Shown here: positions 1 to 6,934 of the stretch, piece after piece
How positions within the stretch are numbered: position 1 is the first letter of the stretch
Layout: every line of letters starts with the position of its first letter
Source of the DNA: Gemmatimonadales bacterium
Lineage (GTDB): Bacteria > Gemmatimonadota > Gemmatimonadetes > Gemmatimonadales > GWC2-71-9
NCBI GenBank assembly: GCA_025924275.1
Contig: JAICEH010000033.1
Location: forward strand, 1 to 12,978
DNA length: 12,978 nt
Reading direction: 5' to 3'
Translations under genes and position numbers: made by a program
Notes under the pieces: generated by a model
Database searches by the model: none
Seen by the model: the letters and a program-made list of their open reading frames with translations, nothing else
Told to the model about the DNA's origin: nothing

Positions 1-1620
1 GAAGCGCAGGGCCCCGTCGGCTTGGTGCACCACCGACTCGAAGCGCCGCGCCACGGTGGCCGCCGCGGGTCCCGGCGGCGCCCCGCCCGGGTCGGGCACG
101 AGCTCATCGAGCGGGCGGCGGAGCAGCGCCTCGACCGGCAGGTCGAACAGCTCGGCCGCGGCGGGGTTGGCGAAGCCGATGCGCCCGTCGGCGTCGGTGA
201 TCACGATGGCGTCGTAGGCATTCTGGACCACCCGGCGGAACCGGTCCTCGAGGCGCATCACCTCGGTCACGTCCTCGAAGGCGACCACGAGCCCGCGGTC
301 CGGGAGCGGCGTGGCGGTGAGGATGTGCAGGCGGTCGCCCGCCTCGAGCAGCGCCGTGGCGGCGCGGCCCTCCGCCTGCGCAATGGCGAGGGGATCGGGC
401 ACGCCGCCGGGCCACGCCGGCAGCACGCCGCGCAGTTCGCGGCCCGGCAGGGCCGTCACCGGCAGCCCGGCCAGCCGGGCGAGCGCCAGGTTCCCCCGCA
501 CGATGCGCCCGCCCGCGTCGGTGATCGCGAGCCCGCCGGCGGTCGCGTCGAAGGCCGACTGCCACTCCCGCTTCCCGCGGGCGATCTGGTCCACCAGCCG
601 GCTCTTGCCGATGGCGAGGGCCGCCTGGTCGGCGAAGGCGGACGCCACCCGCTGTTCATCGGGAGGCCAGGGCTGGGGCCGGTCGTGATAGAACCCGAGC
701 GCCCCGATGGTCTCGCCGCCGAAGACCAGCGGAAGCAGCGCCGCCGAGCGGAACCCCGCGTCGCGCACCGCCTCACGCAGCGCGGGCTCGGCCTCGCGGA
801 GCGCGTCGGGATGGAAGATCGGGATGCGCCGGGCGAGGGTCCGGGCCGAGGGCGTCTGCAGCAGCCGCTGGCCGACCGCCTCCACGTACGCGGTGGGGAG
901 GCCGAGTGCGGCGACGCAATCGGTGCGGCCGGCGGCCCAGTCGAACAGGAAGACCCCCGCCCGCTGCGCCAGGAAGACCTCCCGGCCCTCCCCGGCCACG
1001 AACTCCATCGTGCTCCGGGCGTCCTCGACCCCGGTGAGCGCGTGGGCCACCCGGCCGAGGGCGTCGATCTGGTCCAGCCGCTTGAGGAGCTGCCCCCGGG
1101 TGCGGAGCGCCACGATCGCACTCCCCAGCTGATCGGCGGCGGCGGCCAGGAGCTGGCGGTCGGTGGCGTCGGGCTCCCGCCAGGGCACCGCCGCCGCGGA
1201 GACCGTGAGCACGCCGCCGGTGCCGCCACCCAGCCGCATCGGCACCATCACCCCGGCGCGCGCCAGCCGGGTGCGGAGGGGATTCGCCGCGGCCTCGGGC
1301 TCGGCATCGAGGTTGGCGCTCACCCGCGGTCCCCCGCGGAGCACCGCCGCGGCGAGCGACGACGGGCCGAGCACCGCCCCGGCCGGCTGCACCCGGGCCT
1401 CCGGGCCCACCGCGCCCAGCACGACCAGGCTGCCCGGCGGGTCGTCCAGCCGCTCGGCCACCGCCGCGCCGTCGCCGGCCGCGAGCTGCCGCACCGCGGC
1501 GAGCCCGAGCTCCACGGCGTCCTCCAGCGTCCCGGCCGCGGCGAGCCCGCGGGAGAGCCCGGCGAGGAGCCCGGCGGCCTCGAGCGCGGTGGGGCGCGGG
1601 GCGGCGGTGGAACCGGTCAC
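1..1620 (-). CDS. Multi-domain sensor protein (GAF-GAF-PAS-PAS), 3' end beyond window
   Basis: The frame is open for 540 codons from a GTG at 1620 to the left edge with no stop, so the C-terminus is missing. Residues about 15-172 look like a GAF domain. Residues 195-340 look like a second GAF, ending in the typical AFADQAALAI helix. Residues 350-455 look like a PAS domain (AFDATAGGLAITDAGGRI), and a second PAS begins near 460 (VVQNAYDAIVITDADGRI, then NPAAAELF). No signal peptide or membrane segment is visible, so it should sense a cytosolic cue. In known families this layout precedes a histidine kinase, GGDEF or SpoIIE-type phosphatase module; none of these is visible here. The GTG start is chosen because it overlaps the lipid kinase stop as GTGA and has GGAGG four bases upstream. 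Domain class is fairly sure; output and ligand are unknown. Confidence 0.85.
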   Translation of the reverse strand, partial: MTGSTAAPRPTALEAAGLLAGLSRGLAAAGTLEDAVELGLAAVRQLAAGDGAAVAERLDDPPGSLVVLGAVGPEARVQPAGAVLGPSSLAAAVLRGGPRVSANLDAEPEAAANPLRTRLARAGVMVPMRLGGGTGGVLTVSAAAVPWREPDATDRQLLAAAADQLGSAIVALRTRGQLLKRLDQIDALGRVAHALTGVEDARSTMEFVAGEGREVFLAQRAGVFLFDWAAGRTDCVAALGLPTAYVEAVGQRLLQTPSARTLARRIPIFHPDALREAEPALREAVRDAGFRSAALLPLVFGGETIGALGFYHDRPQPWPPDEQRVASAFADQAALAIGKSRLVDQIARGKREWQSAFDATAGGLAITDAGGRIVRGNLALARLAGLPVTALPGRELRGVLPAWPGGVPDPLAIAQAEGRAATALLEAGDRLHILTATPLPDRGLVVAFEDVTEVMRLEDRFRRVVQNAYDAIVITDADGRIGFANPAAAELFDLPVEALLRRPLDELVPDPGGAPPGPAAATVARRFESVVHQADGALRF

Positions 1621-2516
1621 GTGCCCTCCGGCACGATGATCTCCACCGCCCCGGGCACGACGGTGGCGGTGAACGGGGTGCGCCCGGCCCCGTCCCCGTC
1701 GAACTCGACCGGCTGCGGCGGGAACGCCTCCACCGTCACCTCCGCGCCGCGGGCGAACCCGACCAGGGCCCGCTCGGCGCCACCGCCCGCCTCCCGCAGC
1801 AGGTCCCAGATGGCCAGGACGCTCTGACCGAGGGTGTCGGCCCGGAGGACGATGACGTCGAGGAGCCCGTCGTCGGGGCGGACCGTCCGGCGGAACTTGA
1901 TGAACGGCGGGATCACCTCGGCACAGTTGGCCACCAGCACCAGCGCGGCGTGGGCCTCGAGCTCCTGCCCGTCCACCGTGATGTGGTAGGTCGTGCTGCG
2001 GAGCTCGTGGAGCAGCCGGAGCGTCGTCGCGGCGTACGCCACCATCCCCCACCGCCGCTTGTGCTCCGACGACGTCTCCACCATCACCCGGGCGTCGTAG
2101 CCGGCGCCGCCCGCCACGGCGAAGTAGTGGGTCCCGTCGTCCCGTTCCACCCGTCCGAGGTCGAGGCGACGGCGGTGCCCCCGCACCAGCGCCTGCGCGG
2201 CCCGGATCGGGGCGGCGGGGATGCGCAGGTTGCCGGCGAGCAGGTTGCCGGTGCCGCCGGGGATCACGCCGAGCGCCACGTCGGTGCCGACCAGCGCGCT
2301 CGCCGCCTGCATCGTGGTGCCGTCGCCGCCGAACACCGCCACCACCTCCACCCCGTCGGCCACGCCCTCGGCGGCGAGCCGGCGCGCGTCCCCCGGGCCG
2401 GCGGTCGCGGCCACCTCGGTCTGCCATCCCCCGGCGCGGAACTGGTCCAGGATGCCCTGCACCACGTGGGGCTGCGTTCGCGCGGCGGCGGGATTGGTGA
2501 TGAGGAGGAGGCGCAC
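1617..2516 (-). CDS. Diacylglycerol kinase-type lipid kinase (DagK/YegS family)
   Basis: A 299-residue protein, normal length for the DAGK_cat/YegS/DgkB family, which phosphorylates diacylglycerol or related lipids (sphingosine, ceramide) with ATP at the cytosolic membrane face. The N-terminus MRLLLITNPAA is the classic family start. The nucleotide-binding loop FGGDGT lies at 62-67 and the second glycine loop PGGTGN at 86-91. The DDGLLDV motif at 215-221 and the FDGDG motif at 272-276 of the C-terminal beta-sandwich are intact. The GTG start at 2516 gives this N-terminus and sits eight bases after AAGGAG; starting further upstream would run into the TamB coding end. It lies two bases after the TamB stop and its own stop overlaps the sensor start. 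Family is sure; the lipid substrate cannot be told. Phosphatidic-acid recycling linked to envelope lipid traffic is an inference from context. Confidence 0.94.
   Translation of the reverse strand: MRLLLITNPAAARTQPHVVQGILDQFRAGGWQTEVAATAGPGDARRLAAEGVADGVEVVAVFGGDGTTMQAASALVGTDVALGVIPGGTGNLLAGNLRIPAAPIRAAQALVRGHRRRLDLGRVERDDGTHYFAVAGGAGYDARVMVETSSEHKRRWGMVAYAATTLRLLHELRSTTYHITVDGQELEAHAALVLVANCAEVIPPFIKFRRTVRPDDGLLDVIVLRADTLGQSVLAIWDLLREAGGGAERALVGFARGAEVTVEAFPPQPVEFDGDGAGRTPFTATVVPGAVEIIVPEGT
1625..1629 (-). promoter_or_regulatory. Shine-Dalgarno for the sensor, inside the lipid kinase coding end
   Basis: GGAGG on the minus strand (CCTCC at 1625-1629), four bases before the GTG at 1620. It decides the sensor start, which overlaps the kinase stop as GTGA. 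Confidence 0.7.
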
Positions 2517-2518
2517 GC

Positions 2519-5500
2519 TCAGTACTCCTTCTCCCAGAAGAGGTCCATGCCGACCTGGTAGCGGCCGGTGGTCGAGAGCGGATCCACCTGCCGGCCGCCG
2601 ACGCAGGCCAGCAGCGGCTCCACGCTGAACTGCGCGCGCCAGTGCCGGAGGAAGCGGTACTCGACACTCGCCCCCACGCTGTTGTAGCTGAACTGGCTCA
2701 GGCTGCAGAAGCCGGCGTTGAAGGTGAGGAACCACTGCCGGCCCACCTGCCAGCCGGCCCGGAGCTCCATCACGCCGGACGCGCCGGAGGAGCCCGAGGC
2801 CCCGACGGCCGGCCGGATCTGGATGAAGTCCACCGGGACCCCGAGGTCGGAGATCAGGGTCCGCTCGATCTCGCTCGACAGCACCGAGAGGCCGGCGTCG
2901 AGGGCCAGCTGCTCGCTCGTGCCGGGGGCCCCGCCGGCCGTCAGGTTGGTCGAGGGTCGGCCGAACATCAGGTAGGAGACGATGTCGGTCTCGGTGAGCG
3001 GCGGGCGCATGTCGCTGGTGAGCGACAGCTCGGGCGCCAGCATCGTCCCCCGGATCCGGGCCGTGACGAGGATGTCGTCGGGGTCGTCGATCGGCCGGAT
3101 GACGTGCTCGGCCTCGATGTCCAGCTGGGCGTTCAGGTCGGGGGTGCCGAAGTAGCGCACCGTCCCGCTCTTGACCGTGAAGTCGCGGGTCACGAAGCCG
3201 AGGTTCAGGACGTAGCTGCCCCGCCGGGCATTGAACGTGCCGTCGAACCGGTACTCCTGCCGCACCTTGTTCACCAGCACCTGGCCGTCCACCTGGATGT
3301 TGGCCTCGTTGGAGCGGAGCCAGAAGTCGTCGCCGATGGTGAGCCGCAGGTCGACGATCCGGAGCGAATCGAGGAACCGGCTCTGGAAGGCCGCCCCCAG
3401 TCCCTGGGTCCGGATCAGCGTCGTGTCGATCAGGTCGGCGTTGGCCGGATCCTCGAGGTTCACGATGTCCTTCTGGACCAGGTCGGCGAAGTAGAGCTGG
3501 CCCTGCTCCGCCCGGATCTGGCCGCGGAGGGTCGCGCCGAAGACCGGCCCGGTGATCGCGAGCTCCCCGGTCGCGTCCAGGGTGAGGTAGTTCCGCACGT
3601 CGATCGCGCGGAAGTTCCGGTGGCGGATCCGCAGGTCGAGGACGGGCCGGGCGAGGTCGACGAAGCGCACGGCCCCGTCCATCACCAGCGAGCCGGCGCC
3701 TCCCTGCATGACGAGCGAGTCGATCACCATCGAGTCGCCCCGGAGCGACGCCCGCCCGCCGATGCCGGTGAAGCCGACGCCGAGGCCGGGCACCCCGGCG
3801 GCCCCTCCGTCAAGGGCCATCTCGCCGCGGAGCCGGGGTGCCCCCCACTCGCCCTCCACCGCCACGTCGGCGTTGAGGACGCCGCGCACCCGGCGGAGGG
3901 CGCTGGTGAACGCCTCCACGATCCCGAGGTCCACGCTGTCGGCCCGCGCGGCCACCTCGAGCGGCCCGGGCAGCCGTCGCTGGGGCACCGCCGCGAACGC
4001 CAGGTCGAGGGGCAGGGCCGCGCGGACCGTGAGGACGCGGGTGCCGGTCTTCCAGAGGAGCAGGTTCGCGTCGAGGATCCGGTCCTCGTAGTTGAGCACC
4101 CCCTGGACGAACGGCGCGCGGAAGTCGGCGATGGTCAGGTCGGCCAGCGACACCGAGCCGCCGAAGGTGGGCCGCCGCCGGGTGCCCTCGACCAGCAGTT
4201 CCGCGTCGAGCACGCCGTGCAGCGTGGTGTCCCGCTGGAGCAGCACGAGGAGGTCGGTGAGGCGGACGCCGATGAGCTCGAGCCGGAGCTGGCCGGGGGC
4301 GCCGAAGGGCGGGTTCCCCTCGGTGCGGATCACCCCCGCACCATCATCGGCCGCGAAGCGCACCGGGGTGAGCGAGACCATCGAATCGGCCCGCACCAGG
4401 GTGACGGGTTCCTCGAGCGTCCACCCGTGGCCGCCGGCGACCAGCGCCAGGGTCTCGGCGTCCAGGGTGAAGCGGTCGAACCCCGCGCCGCTCCACGAGC
4501 CCGCCGCCGCGATCGACGAGCCGGCCCCCAGCCCGGCCCCGGCGGACCAGTCGAGTGAGTCGGGCCGGCCATCGAGGGAAAGCCGGAGCTCGGTGAACCG
4601 CCGGCCGGCCCACCGCAGGTCGGGGGCGCTGGCCTCGAGCCGGATGGTCCGCGCGGGGCCGGTGCGCCAGTCGACGGAGGCCTCCGCCGCGGGGAACGCC
4701 GCATCGCGCCATCCGGCGTCCTGCAGCGCCAGGTCCGCGGACCCGGTCAGCGCCCCGAGGCCACCCTCGATGGTGGCGGCACCGGTGAGCACGCCGCGGA
4801 GCGGTGCGGCCAGTGAGAGGGAGTCCGGCGTGATGCCGGCCAGGCGGTGCGCGAGGTCGTCGAACGGCGCCAGCGTGCCCGCCTCGACGGCGACGCGGAG
4901 GGTGCCGGTCCGGTCCGGCGTCCATCCCAGGGTGCCGTCGGCGGCGAGCTGGCCCTGCGGCCACGCCAGGACCAGCTGCTCGACGCCGAGGATGGAGTCC
5001 CGCACCGACACGACGCCGACGAGGCTGTCGAAGCGGAACTGCTCCACCGAGCTGCCGCCCAGGGAGAGGCTGACCCGGCCCTCGGGCGCCCGACCCACGC
5101 CGGCCAGCCCTTCGACCACGAGCGTCCCGGCGAGTCGGGTCGCGGGACCACGGCCGGTCAGCGCCGCGAGGTCGAGCCCGCGGAAGCGCACCACCCCGGA
5201 ATCGCCGCCCCAGCGCTCGGGGTAGCCCAGGGCGAACCACCCGTCGGTCTCGAGGTGGCCGACTTCGCCGTCGAGCTCCGAGACGACCCGCATCCGGCTG
5301 GTGGTGCCCTCCAGCGCCACGCGTCCCGCCACCGCACCCCGCGTGGGCAGCGTGGGGAAGCCGGCGCGGATCCCCTCGAAGTCGAGCGGAGCCAGGGCGA
5401 GCTCGGCGCGGAGGAAGCTTTCCGCACCGCGGAGGTCGAGGAAGGCGGTGCCCTCGGCGCGGCTCGCCGGCCGGCTGCCGTCGCGGTGCACGACCGCCCC

Positions 5501-6934
5501 CCGGAACGTGGCGGCGCGCCAGGGTCCCTCCAGGCTCCCTGCGGCGGCCAGGCGGCCCTCGAGTACGACGGGCGGCGCCACCTGGCGGACGGTCGGCACC
5601 CAGAGGTCCGAGGCGGTGAGCTCGAACCGGCGGAAGGTGAGTCCGTCCTCGCCCCCGAGCCGGACGCGCCCCAGGCCGGCGAGCAGGCTCACCGGGCTGC
5701 CGGGCAGGCGGGCATCGGCGAAGGCCCAGTCGAGCCGCACCGTGAGGTCGCTCATCCGGCCATCGGTCTCCACCAGGCCGGTGAGCCGGCCGTCCAGGGG
5801 GATGGTGTCGAGGAAGCCCTTGAAGTGAACGAGGTCCACGTCGCGCAGGCGGAGCGCGAGGTCGTCCAGGCCGAGGTCGTCGCTGCCCTCGTCGAGCACC
5901 ACCGTGAGCCGCCCCTCGACCGCACTCCGGTCCGGCGCGGCCAGCGCGAGGTCGTCGATCGCGAAGGTGTTCCGGCCGGGGGCCGGCGACGCGGCGGTCA
6001 CCAGGGCCCGGCCGGTCATCGCGGGGAAGGCCGGCGAGATCCAGCGGATGTCCTCGAGGTCGGCCCGCGGCGCGGCGAGGCGGAAGTCGAAGCGGAGCGG
6101 CCCGTCCGCCCAGTGCACCAGCCCGGCGCCGGAGAGCTCGGTGCCGGGGAGGACGGCACGTGCCACGTCGAACGCCAGCGTGTCGCCCCGGACCTCCAGC
6201 CGTCCCGCCAGGCCCTGCAGGCTGACGGGCGGGTCGCTCACCTCCATCGCGAGCGTGTCCACCTCGACGGAGATCGGCCGGCGGTCCGGCGTGCTGACGG
6301 TGAGCCGGGGGAAGTTGCCGGTCAGGCCCTCGAACCGCACCACGCGCTCGAGCCCCTCGGCGCCGCGGACGATCTCCCTCCCCGGCTCCGCCCGCTCCGC
6401 CGCCAGCGCCTCGACGATCGCCGCGGGGGTCACTGCCCCGGGCGGCGGGTTCCAGGGCGTCCGGACCTGCACCGTGCCCTGCACGATGTGCACCCGCCGG
6501 AACTCCACGAGCGGGGGCGTCCCCCCGCCCTTCCCCTCGCCCAGCCGGAGGATCTCCTCCAGGTTGGTGCGGCCGGAGCGCCGCTTCACGATCACGAACT
6601 CGGGCTCGACCAGCACGAGCCGGTCGAGCACCATCCGCCCCGCGAGGAGGTTGGCGAGCCGGTACTCGACCAGGACCCGCGGCAGCCGGGCGAACGGCTG
6701 CCCGGTGTCGTCGCGGATCTCGAAGTCGCGGAAGGTGAGCCCGCCGAAGAACGACCCCCCGACGGCCCCGATCCGGACCTGCCCCCGCAGCATCCCGGTG
6801 AGCGCCTCGGAAGCGGCGCGCGCCAGCAGGGCCCGCCCGGTCGGCGAGGCCGCCAGCGCGGTGGCCAGGCCGAGGGCCCCGCCCAGCACCGCGAGCACGG
6901 CGGTCAGGCCGAGGCGGAGGGCGTGGCGGCGCAT
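2519..6934 (-). CDS. tamB: TamB-like protein (DUF490, AsmA-like superfamily)
   Basis: A 1471-residue periplasm-spanning protein anchored by one N-terminal membrane helix (about residues 6-30, after MRRHALR). The long middle is low-complexity beta-strand sequence with recurring G-x-L-x-V/A patterns, as in the beta-taco groove of TamB/YhdP/AsmA-like proteins. The C-terminal TamB domain (roughly 1130-1471) carries the hallmark DIVSYLMFGRP at 1317-1327 and ends in alternating aromatic strands closing with WEKEY. Known relatives work with Omp85 partners in outer-membrane protein insertion or move phospholipid to the outer membrane. The ATG shares its A with the Omp85 stop (TGATG), so translation is probably coupled; the same frame stays open far upstream by chance, but an N-terminal membrane anchor fixes this start. 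The only two cysteines are 1410 and 1444. E. coli TamB is somewhat shorter. Confidence 0.93.
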   Translation of the reverse strand: MRRHALRLGLTAVLAVLGGALGLATALAASPTGRALLARAASEALTGMLRGQVRIGAVGGSFFGGLTFRDFEIRDDTGQPFARLPRVLVEYRLANLLAGRMVLDRLVLVEPEFVIVKRRSGRTNLEEILRLGEGKGGGTPPLVEFRRVHIVQGTVQVRTPWNPPPGAVTPAAIVEALAAERAEPGREIVRGAEGLERVVRFEGLTGNFPRLTVSTPDRRPISVEVDTLAMEVSDPPVSLQGLAGRLEVRGDTLAFDVARAVLPGTELSGAGLVHWADGPLRFDFRLAAPRADLEDIRWISPAFPAMTGRALVTAASPAPGRNTFAIDDLALAAPDRSAVEGRLTVVLDEGSDDLGLDDLALRLRDVDLVHFKGFLDTIPLDGRLTGLVETDGRMSDLTVRLDWAFADARLPGSPVSLLAGLGRVRLGGEDGLTFRRFELTASDLWVPTVRQVAPPVVLEGRLAAAGSLEGPWRAATFRGAVVHRDGSRPASRAEGTAFLDLRGAESFLRAELALAPLDFEGIRAGFPTLPTRGAVAGRVALEGTTSRMRVVSELDGEVGHLETDGWFALGYPERWGGDSGVVRFRGLDLAALTGRGPATRLAGTLVVEGLAGVGRAPEGRVSLSLGGSSVEQFRFDSLVGVVSVRDSILGVEQLVLAWPQGQLAADGTLGWTPDRTGTLRVAVEAGTLAPFDDLAHRLAGITPDSLSLAAPLRGVLTGAATIEGGLGALTGSADLALQDAGWRDAAFPAAEASVDWRTGPARTIRLEASAPDLRWAGRRFTELRLSLDGRPDSLDWSAGAGLGAGSSIAAAGSWSGAGFDRFTLDAETLALVAGGHGWTLEEPVTLVRADSMVSLTPVRFAADDGAGVIRTEGNPPFGAPGQLRLELIGVRLTDLLVLLQRDTTLHGVLDAELLVEGTRRRPTFGGSVSLADLTIADFRAPFVQGVLNYEDRILDANLLLWKTGTRVLTVRAALPLDLAFAAVPQRRLPGPLEVAARADSVDLGIVEAFTSALRRVRGVLNADVAVEGEWGAPRLRGEMALDGGAAGVPGLGVGFTGIGGRASLRGDSMVIDSLVMQGGAGSLVMDGAVRFVDLARPVLDLRIRHRNFRAIDVRNYLTLDATGELAITGPVFGATLRGQIRAEQGQLYFADLVQKDIVNLEDPANADLIDTTLIRTQGLGAAFQSRFLDSLRIVDLRLTIGDDFWLRSNEANIQVDGQVLVNKVRQEYRFDGTFNARRGSYVLNLGFVTRDFTVKSGTVRYFGTPDLNAQLDIEAEHVIRPIDDPDDILVTARIRGTMLAPELSLTSDMRPPLTETDIVSYLMFGRPSTNLTAGGAPGTSEQLALDAGLSVLSSEIERTLISDLGVPVDFIQIRPAVGASGSSGASGVMELRAGWQVGRQWFLTFNAGFCSLSQFSYNSVGASVEYRFLRHWRAQFSVEPLLACVGGRQVDPLSTTGRYQVGMDLFWEKEY
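2525..2530 (-). promoter_or_regulatory. Strong Shine-Dalgarno for the lipid kinase, inside the TamB coding end
   Basis: AAGGAG on the minus strand (CTCCTT at 2525-2530), eight bases before the GTG at 2516. It is encoded by the final codons of the TamB gene and fixes the kinase start over longer alternatives. Confidence 0.8.

Noticed and set aside
22..1827. Plus-strand 601-residue open frame
   Set aside because: It is antisense to the GAF-PAS sensor, whose translation shows recognisable domains. The plus-strand product is His/Arg/Gly-rich with no domain, as expected for a GC-rich shadow.
2517..2735. Longer lipid kinase starting at 2735
   Set aside because: The extension lies within the TamB coding end in another frame and lacks family similarity. 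GTG 2516 has AAGGAG at good spacing and gives the standard N-terminus.
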